Shown here one piece after another: positions 1 through 6,533 of a stretch of DNA of 6,539 nucleotides. This DNA comes from Chloroflexota bacterium (GTDB lineage Bacteria > Chloroflexota > Dehalococcoidia > SZUA-161 > SpSt-899). The DNA lies in contig QLUL01000062.1 of assembly GCA_018725425.1 (NCBI GenBank), positions 1-6,539 on the forward strand, given 5' to 3'. The translations under genes were made by a program, and so were the position numbers. The notes beneath the pieces were generated by a model, which worked only from the letters and a program-made list of their open reading frames with translations, was not told the origin of the DNA and searched no databases. The stretch's first letter is position 1. The number at the start of each line of letters is the position of its first letter.

Positions 1-108
1 GTTGAAGGATTGAATTAGGCAAGGCATTAGTCAGCACCATGGCCCTCCGAGGCACCCAGACCAGGAATTGGACGCTGTGTCTCCTGCCCGAATTACAGAC
101 GAACGGGC

Positions 109-2499
109 TTACCGTCCGCAACACTTCTTAAACTTTTTGCCGCTGCCGCAAGGGCAAGGGTCATTGCGACCCAGCTTTCTGCCTGATCTTAGAACGGGAG
201 ATTGTTGCACGACTTCTTGAAGCCGAGTCGCTTCGAGTGTGATATCTGACTTTATTGCTTCTTTAGGGACCCTACCATAGCGAAATGTATGATATAACCA
301 CTCAAAACCTTCCGGGTCAGAGGAGTCGAATGAGCGGATGTTGATAGTAATAGGCCCTTTTGCCTCACGCAGGTCATCAGGTTTAGCCAGTGGGAAAAGC
401 TCTACCTTATGGCCGGTCTCCTCCTGGATAATGTTAGCCTGGTTGAGTAAGGCTGAAAACAAGCCTCGCCGTAAATCCTCATCCAGCTTGCTCTCACGGC
501 ATAGTGGTATAAGCCGCTCCAGGTAGGGGATGGCCTCCCTGTACTGCCCCCGCTCTATGAAGGTATCAACGATGCAGTGGTAGGACTCGGCATCGTTGGG
601 GTTGAGCCTGATAGCCTCAAGATAGTAAGGCAATGCCAGATCAGGCCTCCCCCCGTTTCTAAGCACATTCCCCATGCGTCTTTGGAGATCGGCATCTTGA
701 GGATGTCTTTCGATCTCGCCTTTGAGAAGGTGATATGCCTCGCCGGTGCTCTTCACCTTTCGGCCAAGGGTTTGCATATGAAACTGACTGTAAACCTTGA
801 GCGGGGTATCAAAGGAGTCGAACGTCTCTTTCCCCTGTGCCTCCTTGATGGCCACCAGCCTCGCTATCTCAGCCATGAGCCCGAAGTGCGCCTGGGCCGT
901 CATTTCATAAGTCTCGATGCTCCCGCAGCCTTTGCACTGGATAATGTCCCCAATGATGGGCTTGCCCTCCTTGTATATATAGATGTTTTTTGGTTCGTAG
1001 TGGTAAGTATGCCCGCATTCGGTGCAGCGAAGAGGAAACAAGGAAATAGGCCTCTCCAGGGCATCCTCAGGGTGCCGAGCTATCCTCTCAACATCCCGAA
1101 TAACCCTATCAATCTGCTCATCCTTGACGCTGTGTATCTCGGAGATCAGCTTTATAGCCCTGCCTATGCCCACTTCGCCTTCTTTCCATTCCCGAAGCAG
1201 GGGAGCCAGGAACCGATTGGAACCTATTTCCCCCAGACACCCTGCAAATTCCGAGGGATCCCAGCTGCACATATAATCCTCGAAGTGCTCCAGGCAGAAA
1301 TCGACCACCTGGGGTGTAGGAAGCGAGTCCAGTATATAGAGAATCAATGTCCGCAGACTTCCAGACATTTGGGAGTAGTGTTCAATTATATATTGAGATG
1401 CTGGCACACCGGCCTTTTTCAAAGCCTCAGCGGCCTCCTCAGCCAGAACATCGCCATACTTCTTCCCCTCAAAGGCATCCAGAAAGAGCCCGAACCTTCC
1501 GGGAGTGTCCAGAGCGTTGAGGAGGCGGAAAGCATAGGAGGCATAAGAGTATTCCCGGGAGAGTGCCTTCGATAGTGAAGCGAGGAGTTCCTCTGGCTTT
1601 ACCGATAGCAGGAATCCCTGGAGTGCCTGCCCCGGAACGCCACGCCAGGGTTTCATCACCAGTGCTCTCCATAATCCGGCCACATCCTGAGCCTCTATGA
1701 AACGCCTCCAGCATGTCTCATTACGCCGAAGACAGAGGATGCATGCCAGAAGAAGCCTTCTCTCCTCTGTTGACCACCTGGAGACCCTTTCCCAGGCTAT
1801 GTGCCACAAAGCTGCCAGCCGCGCTCGGTCTTGTTCCAACTCAGCCAGCAAGCCTTGTTTCCATTGTGTGTTGTCTGCCGGGACTACCCATGCCAGGGCC
1901 TGTTCCATGGCCGATTGGACCTCTTCGGGCTGGGAGAGCCGTTCCAGCCGAGGAATATCGCATCCCCACACCTTACCAAAGCAATTGATTCTCTCTTTGA
2001 TTCCCTCTTCACCTTCTGCACGGGCCAGATCCCGGGGAAGATCGGCGAAGTTGCAGGCATGAGCTATCCCATCAAGGATGGACTTATTATCAGCATCAGA
2101 CTCACCGTAGACCCGAAGCAGGAGGTCAAAGCCTCGCTCCGTAGAACCAACGATATGGGCATAAAGGGTTGCGCTGACCGATTCTATCTCGCTGGGCAAA
2201 AGCGCATGACCAGAGCGCAGAAGGATAGCTCCGGCAAGGGCTTTGAGGTCCGGCCGCGTGTCGCCTCGGGCCAGCTCCACCAGGGGGTCTGGATTGGTAA
2301 TGATCAAATCCAGCTTTGCCAGGCGACGCAGTATCAGCGAGGAGATCTCAGCAGAGGCAAAGGGAATTAGCCCAATGACTTGGTCACACAGTATATCCGG
2401 ATACAGATCGAGGGCTCTGCGGATAGCCCACTGTTGAACATCCGCTGACCGATGCAGGAGAAGATTTTCGAGCGCCTCAGGGGCCCAGATAAATGTCAT
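109..2499 (-). CDS. Large multidomain protein: helical repeats, zinc ribbon, TPR repeats and C-terminal SEC-C motif
   Basis: A 796-residue cytoplasmic protein with no signal peptide or membrane segment. Residues 1-480 are rich in Leu/Ala helices resembling degenerate HEAT-type repeats. Residues 490-530 form a zinc ribbon with paired cysteines C492/C495 (CTEC) and C522/C525 (CKGC). Residues 602-669 read as two TPR units, with the classic NPNDAESY turn between them. The last 20 residues are a textbook SEC-C motif ([17 protein letters not shown]782, C784, C793, C794), the zinc-binding tail known from SecA and many otherwise unrelated proteins. The family implies a protein-binding scaffold; the partner and pathway are unknown. 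The ATG start follows GAAAGG at 2511-2516 with an 11-base spacer, slightly long, and a promoter lies upstream at 2565-2594. It ends in TAA with 108 bases of flank left in the window. That this is a real gene is near certain; the repeat assignment for the first 480 residues is inference. Confidence 0.93.
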   Translation of the reverse strand: MTFIWAPEALENLLLHRSADVQQWAIRRALDLYPDILCDQVIGLIPFASAEISSLILRRLAKLDLIITNPDPLVELARGDTRPDLKALAGAILLRSGHALLPSEIESVSATLYAHIVGSTERGFDLLLRVYGESDADNKSILDGIAHACNFADLPRDLARAEGEEGIKERINCFGKVWGCDIPRLERLSQPEEVQSAMEQALAWVVPADNTQWKQGLLAELEQDRARLAALWHIAWERVSRWSTEERRLLLACILCLRRNETCWRRFIEAQDVAGLWRALVMKPWRGVPGQALQGFLLSVKPEELLASLSKALSREYSYASYAFRLLNALDTPGRFGLFLDAFEGKKYGDVLAEEAAEALKKAGVPASQYIIEHYSQMSGSLRTLILYILDSLPTPQVVDFCLEHFEDYMCSWDPSEFAGCLGEIGSNRFLAPLLREWKEGEVGIGRAIKLISEIHSVKDEQIDRVIRDVERIARHPEDALERPISLFPLRCTECGHTYHYEPKNIYIYKEGKPIIGDIIQCKGCGSIETYEMTAQAHFGLMAEIARLVAIKEAQGKETFDSFDTPLKVYSQFHMQTLGRKVKSTGEAYHLLKGEIERHPQDADLQRRMGNVLRNGGRPDLALPYYLEAIRLNPNDAESYHCIVDTFIERGQYREAIPYLERLIPLCRESKLDEDLRRGLFSALLNQANIIQEETGHKVELFPLAKPDDLREAKGPITINIRSFDSSDPEGFEWLYHTFRYGRVPKEAIKSDITLEATRLQEVVQQSPVLRSGRKLGRNDPCPCGSGKKFKKCCGR

Positions 2500-2564
2500 T
2501 AGACTGACGACCTTTCTACCGGCGCTGGCATGGCACAGGTGTTACGGCCTTGGGGTCTAATTCT

Positions 2565-2594
2565 ATGATAACAAAGGCCAGGTCCAATGGTCAA
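2565..2594 (-). promoter_or_regulatory. Sigma70-type promoter for the SEC-C protein gene
   Basis: Read on the minus strand, TTGACC (2594-2589) and TATCAT (2570-2565) are separated by 18 bases. Each box matches the sigma70 consensus at five of six positions. The predicted transcript starts near 2558, giving a leader of about 60 bases before the ATG at 2499. The placement fits, but it was found by eye. Confidence 0.55.
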
Positions 2595-2657
2595 CCAAAA
2601 CGCAGGCACAGCGATGGGAATCGTGAGACCCGCCAAGTTATAATCCTCTCAATCACC

Positions 2658-2686
2658 TTGCCCACCCTTGGCCGTGAGTGTACAAT
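2658..2686 (+). promoter_or_regulatory. Sigma70-type promoter for the DUF2293 gene
   Basis: TTGCCC (2658-2663) and TACAAT (2681-2686) are separated by exactly 17 bases. The -10 matches five of six and the -35 four of six consensus positions. Transcription would begin near 2693, after the in-frame TTG (2668) and GTG (2674) codons, so neither of those can be the start if this promoter is the one used. A perfect TATAAT at 2639-2644 has no -35 at the right distance. Confidence 0.5.
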
Positions 2687-2718
2687 TAGAAGCCAGTGGG
2701 CGGCCCGCGCACCGCTAC

Positions 2719-2724
2719 AGAGGG
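2719..2724 (+). promoter_or_regulatory. Ribosome-binding site choosing the DUF2293 start
   Basis: AGAGGG lies 9 bases before the ATG at 2734, a normal spacing. It abuts the ATG at 2725 directly, which is too close, and is 15 bases from the ATG at 2740. This favours 2734 as the start. Confidence 0.45.
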
Positions 2725-2733
2725 ATGCGACAG

Positions 2734-3408
2734 ATGCAGATGCGCAATAAGCAAGATCACTCGGATGAGATTCTATGGGTATATCCACCACGGACCGAAT
2801 CCCAGAACTGGTGGTGCCGCCAATATGGGGATATCGAGATACCAGAGAGGTGGGAGTCTCTGTCACCCGGTGATGCTTTCGTAACCAGGCAGGTAAAACT
2901 GATGGGCCCACATTGGGTAGCAAAGAAGCGTGCGAAGGGCTATACCAAAACGCTGGGCATATGGGCTCCGAAGGAGAACATCGAAGCTGCTCAGAAACTA
3001 GCAGAAGAGACGAGGGCACAGAGAGAGGCTAATCGAGTTATTTCACGAGCAGCGCGTGAAAGACAGGAGGTCAAGTATCAGGAGCAATTTGCGGAGGCTG
3101 TCTACAAGTATCTCGGTTTTGCGCCCAGGCACGAGAAGCTGGCTCGCGACATCGCCAGGGGTGTTGCTGAGCATGCGACGCAAGTCGGCAGTGATCGAGT
3201 AGGGCGAACGCGGAAATTACCCCTCGAAGAGAAGGCGATGCTGGCCGCACGAGCGTATATCCGAAATAACTATACCAAATACGAGGATAGACTGCTCAAT
3301 TCTGAATTTCCGCTGGAATCCGGCGACTACCTATGCTACCGGGGAATAAAATCTGAGGCAAACGAGGCAGTTGACAAGTTCTTGAGCCATCACCAAAACC
3401 GAAGATAG
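2734..3408 (+). CDS. DUF2293 domain-containing protein
   Basis: This is a 224-residue soluble protein. Residues 49-79 (FVTRQVKLMGPHW, then KTLGIWAP) form a conserved-looking basic segment. Residues 81-118 are a highly charged Glu/Arg/Gln helix, probably a coiled coil. Residues 119-187 match the DUF2293 pattern as I remember it: FAEAVYKYLGFAP, then HATQVGSDRVGRT, LPLEEKAMLAARAYIR and a closing TKYEDRL. The function of DUF2293 is unknown to me. The many Arg/Lys residues and the GRTRKLP stretch would suit nucleic-acid binding, but that is inference. The frame is open further upstream (TTG 2668, GTG 2674, ATG 2725). I chose the ATG at 2734 from the AGAGGG site and from a promoter that would start the transcript at about 2693. 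The gene is divergent from the SEC-C gene and converges on the A-B-C operon with a 97-base gap. Confidence 0.8.
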   Translation: MQMRNKQDHSDEILWVYPPRTESQNWWCRQYGDIEIPERWESLSPGDAFVTRQVKLMGPHWVAKKRAKGYTKTLGIWAPKENIEAAQKLAEETRAQREANRVISRAARERQEVKYQEQFAEAVYKYLGFAPRHEKLARDIARGVAEHATQVGSDRVGRTRKLPLEEKAMLAARAYIRNNYTKYEDRLLNSEFPLESGDYLCYRGIKSEANEAVDKFLSHHQNRR

Positions 3409-3472
3409 CCATGGGTGCAGTGAACTTTCTGGCTGATTGTTTTGGAGACAATAATAGGAGAAAACCGCACGA

Positions 3473-3482
3473 AGGGACGCAT
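3473..3482 (+). repeat. Left arm of a 10-bp inverted repeat bracketing the A-B-C operon
   Basis: AGGGACGCAT here is the exact reverse complement of ATGCGTCCCT at 5730-5739. This arm lies 23 bases beyond the stop codon of gene C. The next six inward bases, GGACGT against AAACAT, match at three positions and differ at the other three only by transitions. A match of this length between two flanks of this size could arise by chance. Confidence 0.3.
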
Positions 3483-3505
3483 GGACGTGATAGGAAGAAA
3501 TGACT

Positions 3506-4027
3506 TCAAGGGCTTGCCATGTCGGGCAGTCCCAGTCCGGAAATCCTCGTCTTGACTCCATCCTTGAGCTTCGTTAAATCGATGTCGCCTGAGACTACCG
3601 CTTCCTTGAGTAGGCCTAGAACACGCTTTTCTGAAAATCGCTGTTTGTCCGCACTTTCCATGATGACTCTCGCCAACCCCATGAGCTTCTCGGCTGACAG
3701 CTCAGGGAGGTCGCGATGCCAAGGATTCGCATTCTCGTAGCTGGTATTTCCCATCGTATACTTAATCTTGACATCTATTTCCGACATAAGCTGCTGATCG
3801 AAGATAGCATAGTCCGAATTGGAAACGTGGTCTCGGGTTGTTGCATGAGCCGTGATGACTTGTTTCAAATTCGACTTGTCATCCTTAATCTGCCACATGG
3901 AAAGGCCGTTGGCAGTCGTCTTTAGGTCAAGCAGGGCGTCGGCTTGCAATGAACCTGCAGGAAGCCAGGGGTGGACTTCGTGGCCGTACCACCTAGACTT
4001 ACGTATGAACCTTAGCAAAAGTGGCAC
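3506..4027 (-). CDS. Uncharacterised protein C, last gene of the three-gene operon
   Basis: A 173-residue soluble protein that I do not recognise. Its most distinctive stretches are residues 24-35 (AGSLQADALLDL), SMWQIKDDKSNL at 43-54, DYAIFD at 72-77, and NPWHRDLPELSAEKL at 101-115. The rest alternates predicted helices. No nuclease, kinase or other catalytic motif is evident. The GTG start is supported by GGAGG at 4037-4041 with a 9-base spacer. That site lies inside the coding sequence of gene B, and the two genes overlap by 29 bases, so translation is very likely coupled. The SMWQIKDDKSNL segment reads like a beta strand followed by a turn and helix, suggesting a small alpha/beta fold (inference). 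The gene ends in TGA, and its 3' end converges on the DUF2293 gene. It has no promoter of its own that I can see. Confidence 0.8.
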   Translation of the reverse strand: MPLLLRFIRKSRWYGHEVHPWLPAGSLQADALLDLKTTANGLSMWQIKDDKSNLKQVITAHATTRDHVSNSDYAIFDQQLMSEIDVKIKYTMGNTSYENANPWHRDLPELSAEKLMGLARVIMESADKQRFSEKRVLGLLKEAVVSGDIDLTKLKDGVKTRISGLGLPDMASP

Positions 4028-4847
4028 TGCGAGTGGCCTCCAGATCTTCCAAAACCTGCTTCATATCCTTACGCAGCTCAATGTAGTTTTCTCTTTCAAT
4101 AGCCCGCTTGACGGAAGGTATGGCATCCGGATCATCCATAGAGGCCAAGCCCAAGGCAGCGCCGTCACGTACCTGTGCCGATGTCGAAGCGAGACTTTTC
4201 TCGAGGAGCCACAGACGCGAGCTATGGGTTGCAGGATCATCCATACGACCTAGCCAACGCAAAGCCTCAGACGCGACCTCAGAATTAACCCTCCCTCGCG
4301 TAATCACATGGGCTATTTCTTGTACCGCAAAAATGCCGTAATTGCGGAGCAGAGAAGGGAGTCTCCGTGAAAACTCGCTCTCCATGCCATCTTCGAAATC
4401 CTGCTCTATAGCTTCCTTGAAGGCAGCATCAACTAGCTGATTGATGTCCCCTGGGTGTTTTAGTTCTGTCGTAAGGTTTACCGACCCCTCCGCTGATTCC
4501 TCTGCAGCACCTTCTTGGATCAAGTTTGCATATACCAGCGCTTTCCCGGAACCGACTGTAGGCACTGGCCATGTCATTGTTGTGTCAACAGAACAAATCA
4601 ACGCAGGTATAACCTGCCTTGACGCACCACTACCATGAAGGACTAACCGCACAACATTCTGAGAGATTTCACCTGGTCTATCCCTCGGATAGTCTGTGCG
4701 TGCATCTACGGCTTTTAACGGGGATCGCCATGGTTTGTGGTAGGACTCCCATAGTTTGTTGTGGAACTCTAGATCAGTCCTGCCAGGTTCATCGATGTAC
4801 AAACCTGTCTCCGCGACTTCCATGGCGGTCTCAGTGGCTTGGCTCAC
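3999..4847 (-). CDS. Uncharacterised protein B with C-terminal HEAT-like repeats
   Basis: This is a 282-residue soluble protein. The N-terminal 130 residues look like a mixed alpha/beta domain with a hydrophobic core (VVRLVLHG at 65-72, VIPALICSV at 79-87), which I cannot assign. From about residue 135 it is all helical. Residues 186-217 and 222-252 form two HEAT-like units, each with an aliphatic helix, a DDP turn (RMDDPATH and SMDDPDAI) and a second helix. Such repeats usually serve as protein-binding surfaces. The start codon is GTG and overlaps the TGA of gene A as GTGA (4847-4844). GGGGAG at 4855-4860 lies 7 bases upstream, a strong Shine-Dalgarno site inside gene A. The 3' end overlaps gene C by 29 bases. 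These overlaps show that A, B and C are one translationally coupled operon. There is no signal peptide or membrane segment, and the function is unknown. Confidence 0.85.
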   Translation of the reverse strand: MSQATETAMEVAETGLYIDEPGRTDLEFHNKLWESYHKPWRSPLKAVDARTDYPRDRPGEISQNVVRLVLHGSGASRQVIPALICSVDTTMTWPVPTVGSGKALVYANLIQEGAAEESAEGSVNLTTELKHPGDINQLVDAAFKEAIEQDFEDGMESEFSRRLPSLLRNYGIFAVQEIAHVITRGRVNSEVASEALRWLGRMDDPATHSSRLWLLEKSLASTSAQVRDGAALGLASMDDPDAIPSVKRAIERENYIELRKDMKQVLEDLEATRSATFAKVHT

Positions 4848-5638
4848 GGGATATCTCCCCTCACAGCAATTTCCTTTCCGAGATTCACTAGCTCTTCGAA
4901 AACTTGCGTCAGTTGCTGTTGCGGCAATGGCTTTTGCAAGCCCGGCTGCGTGTTAATATCCAACTCCAACTGACAAGCGAACGATTGCTTCGTTCTGCCG
5001 AAGTCCCCAGATGATGGTGATCCCTCGGAGAGATCGATCATCTGCTCAAATAATGCACTGGTGACTACAGTCCATTTGGAAAGGCGATTCACTTTAAGGC
5101 CAGAGATCCCAGAAGCGGATTTTCTAGGTCGATTGATCCGGTACACAAAGTCTGACGAACCCTCGACGTCCAAAACAACGGAGGGAAGATAAGCTGACAA
5201 TTGCCGGTAGCCTTCCACCCTGCTATCCACAGGAAGGTACAGGATAGCTCCGAACGCCAGGCGTTGTAGCGCAGGACACACTTCAGGATCAAGCCATCGG
5301 ATCATAAGTTGAGTAAATGAATCGAGCAACTCAGGGAATGGAGCGCTCGGTGGAAAGCCTATATCTCCGGGTCCCTGACCGGGTGCTGGGTTCAGCAACC
5401 AATCGATCCGATTTAGTTGCACTTGGTTGATCAACGTACCGCCGTAGTATGGACCTTCGTCTCTTTGCATACTCTCCCTGGGCCGCGTGATGCTGGTTTC
5501 TGGGGGTTCACCCATGAGAACCTGCCACCACTCGCGGGCCTTCACTGGAGCATCTGAAATAGCAAAAGCCGTAAGTCTTAGCCCCCCAATATGCCATGCA
5601 CTAAGTGGTTGGGGATCAGGTTTATCTTGTTGAGACAT
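4844..5638 (-). CDS. Uncharacterised protein A, first gene of the operon, possibly TIGR04255-like
   Basis: A 264-residue soluble protein. Numbering from the chosen start, recognisable stretches are LINQVQLNRIDWLL (69-82), LAFGAILYLPV (127-137), EGYRQL (142-147), SSDFVYRINRPRKS (161-174) and GLKVNRLSKW (180-189). The length of about 260 residues and the QVQLNRIDWLL strand recall the sporadically distributed TIGR04255 family, but the usual opening of that family is not obvious, so this is a weak guess. I chose ATG 5638 because GGTGA, complementary to the 16S anti-Shine-Dalgarno region, sits 4 bases upstream. In-frame GTG codons at 5650 and 5647 would add four or three residues and have no better site. 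A strong promoter lies at 5696-5724. The final helix (residues 238-256) is Gln/Leu/Glu rich. Gene B starts within its stop codon. No enzymatic motif is visible. Confidence 0.82.
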   Translation of the reverse strand: MSQQDKPDPQPLSAWHIGGLRLTAFAISDAPVKAREWWQVLMGEPPETSITRPRESMQRDEGPYYGGTLINQVQLNRIDWLLNPAPGQGPGDIGFPPSAPFPELLDSFTQLMIRWLDPEVCPALQRLAFGAILYLPVDSRVEGYRQLSAYLPSVVLDVEGSSDFVYRINRPRKSASGISGLKVNRLSKWTVVTSALFEQMIDLSEGSPSSGDFGRTKQSFACQLELDINTQPGLQKPLPQQQLTQVFEELVNLGKEIAVRGDIP

Positions 5639-5681
5639 TCGCTTCACCACAAAGCAGACCGCAGTTACTTATTGTGCATTT

Positions 5682-5691
5682 ACGCTCGCGT
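5682..5691. promoter_or_regulatory. Short dyad at the predicted operon transcription start, possible operator
   Basis: ACGC and GCGT are separated by TC at 5682-5691, which lies over the predicted +1 (near 5689). The placement would suit a repressor site, but the arms are only four bases long and no regulator gene is next to it. Confidence 0.2.
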
Positions 5692-5695
5692 GACT

Positions 5696-5724
5696 AGTAT
5701 ACATACGGTTTGATGGAATGTCAA
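5696..5724 (-). promoter_or_regulatory. Near-consensus sigma70 promoter of the A-B-C operon
   Basis: On the minus strand a perfect TTGACA (5724-5719) is followed after 17 bases by TATACT (5701-5696), which matches the -10 consensus at five of six positions. Transcription should start near 5689, about 50 bases before the gene A start. This is the strongest promoter in the window and implies high or tightly repressed expression. No other promoter is evident within the operon. Confidence 0.75.
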
Positions 5725-5729
5725 TGTTT

Positions 5730-5739
5730 ATGCGTCCCT
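5730..5739 (-). repeat. Right arm of the 10-bp inverted repeat bracketing the A-B-C operon
   Basis: ATGCGTCCCT is the exact reverse complement of 3473-3482. It lies 6 bases upstream of the operon's -35 box, so the pair encloses the promoter and all three genes. See the left arm for the caution about chance. Confidence 0.3.
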
Positions 5740-5771
5740 GCCCCGACCCGACCCCCGCAAGGGAGGGGGCA
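5739..5771. repeat. C/G-rich hairpin element downstream of the integrase remnant
   Basis: A C-rich tract with two GACCC units is followed by a G-rich tract. Two foldings compete. In the first, CCCCC (5752-5756) pairs with GGGGG (5765-5769). In the second, an outer stem of TGCCCC (5739-5744) and GGGGCA (5766-5771) encloses CCC-GCAA-GGG (5754-5763), whose loop is a GNRA tetraloop. There is no T tract, so it is a poor intrinsic terminator. It resembles intergenic palindromic repeats dispersed in many environmental bacterial genomes, but only one copy lies in this window. Confidence 0.4.
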
Positions 5772-5822
5772 TTATCTTAATCGAAAAGATGAGGTTATAG
5801 TAACTAATCTCAACCGCACATC

Positions 5823-5988
5823 TTACGACAGAGGCACCTTACGAAACTTCAAGCTATCACTGAAACTTGCAGGTCTCGTATATCTTTGTGCTATCTCCAA
5901 TGATTCCCATCTACCCAGGTCTTTGATGGACATTGTGGCTACGCCAGCTTGTAAATTGTCAGCGAAAATAGCACATTCTGACGGATTG
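5823..5988 (-). pseudogene. C-terminal remnant of a tyrosine recombinase (phage-type integrase)
   Basis: The reading ending at TAA (5823-5825) gives FADNLQAGV, then TMSIKDLGRWESLEIAQRYT and SFSDSLKF...PLS. This is the typical end of a tyrosine recombinase: the LG-x-W box, the catalytic Tyr (codon 5880-5882) nine residues after the Trp that stands at the conserved His/Trp position, and a tail resembling integrases that end in DSLKFYKAPLS. About 26 residues upstream of the Trp, where HxxR should lie, the frame reads NPSE. In another frame QSVR occurs at 5977-5988, suggesting a frameshift or decay. Nothing further upstream resembles an integrase; the unrelated gene at 6010-6456 begins there instead. 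The frame stays open to an ATG at 6116 (97 codons in all), but the upstream part overlaps that gene and looks like a shadow. The fragment lacks most of the catalytic domain and cannot be active. It marks a former mobile element. Confidence 0.72.
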
Positions 5989-6009
5989 TTGCTTCCACGG
6001 TATCCTTGA

Positions 6010-6456
6010 TCAATCATCAGGAAATGGTTTACAAGGAGTGACGTCCAGCCGGGTGTTCTCAGACAATTCAAGAGTTTCGTGATGAAAAAGCCTTTTAAGA
6101 GGATGGGTGTGCTCATCGGCTTCGGCTATCCGTTGAATATCGATAGGACCTTCTCCATCTCTAAACCTCATTGTGACGACGACTGAGACATCTCCCCAGC
6201 AGAAGATGAAAACATGACAGCGCGGGTCATCCTCGTCAAAAAGCCGATTCTGTTTGGTAGTAAGATATTCGGCTATCTTGTCCTCGCCTGCCCAAGGCGC
6301 GAGGTCGAGGGAGTAGTACAACTTTGAATTGACTAGTCGTCCGTCGAGACACGCCACAAAGTTATTGTGAATGTCTGTCTTCTTATCTGCATCGGTTAAT
6401 GTGGGTAGACCGGAGTAAAGATAGCCAGGTTCAAGAAGCTCGTTTCTGCATGCCAC
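6010..6456 (-). CDS. Uncharacterised protein, possibly with a damaged start codon
   Basis: A 148-residue soluble protein from the first usable start (GTG 6456) to TGA at 6010. I do not recognise it. It shows a compact alpha/beta pattern: a short basic and acidic N-terminus, the strand HVFIFCWGDVSVVVTMRF at 81-98, then DGEGPIDIQRI and a His-rich segment (HTHPLKRLFHH, 116-126). The scattered Cys and His residues do not form an obvious zinc motif. GTG 6456 has no convincing Shine-Dalgarno site. The same frame is open 22 codons further, to an AAG at 6522-6520 that follows a TAA and stands 6 bases after AGGAG. The gene may therefore really begin there with a mutated ATG, making this a recent pseudogene or a sequence error. 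It ends 22 bases before the region where the integrase remnant becomes recognisable. Its promoter, if any, lies beyond the window. Confidence 0.6.
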   Translation of the reverse strand: MACRNELLEPGYLYSGLPTLTDADKKTDIHNNFVACLDGRLVNSKLYYSLDLAPWAGEDKIAEYLTTKQNRLFDEDDPRCHVFIFCWGDVSVVVTMRFRDGEGPIDIQRIAEADEHTHPLKRLFHHETLELSENTRLDVTPCKPFPDD

Positions 6457-6528
6457 CTCATGGGGTTTAGTTATCTGTGTGAATGCGCTGCCTAAGGTGT
6501 AGCATTTATATGAATGAACCTTTTATTT

Positions 6529-6533
6529 CTCCT
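6529..6533 (-). promoter_or_regulatory. Strong Shine-Dalgarno site without a normal start codon
   Basis: AGGAG on the minus strand is followed by AAATAA and then AAG (6522-6520), which opens the reading frame of the 6010-6456 protein. The spacing of 6 bases is ideal for a start at that AAG, and no ATG, GTG or TTG in that frame lies nearer than 6456. Confidence 0.4.

Noticed and set aside
86..108. GCCCG...CGGGC inverted repeat just after the SEC-C gene, considered as a terminator
   Set aside because: It has a five-pair stem with a 13-base loop and no T tract; too weak to call.
577..1575. 332-codon open frame on the plus strand inside the SEC-C gene
   Set aside because: It is wholly antisense to a gene with clear domains, has no recognisable motif, and its composition is that of a reversed coding sequence.
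3436..3452. ATTGT...ACAAT hairpin between the convergent genes, considered as a terminator
   Set aside because: It has only five A/T-rich pairs and no T tract on either strand.
3411..3503. 30-codon plus-strand frame in the convergent gap
   Set aside because: It has no ribosome-binding site, no conserved-looking features, and starts directly after the DUF2293 stop codon.
5710..6009. 99-codon plus-strand frame running through the hairpin and the integrase remnant
   Set aside because: It is antisense to the recombinase tail, starts in the operon promoter region and translates the C-rich repeat; no protein-like pattern is visible.
5989..6116. N-terminal part of the 97-codon minus-strand frame ending at 5823
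   Set aside because: It overlaps the 3' end of the 6010-6456 frame and shows no integrase similarity; only the downstream part is a genuine remnant.
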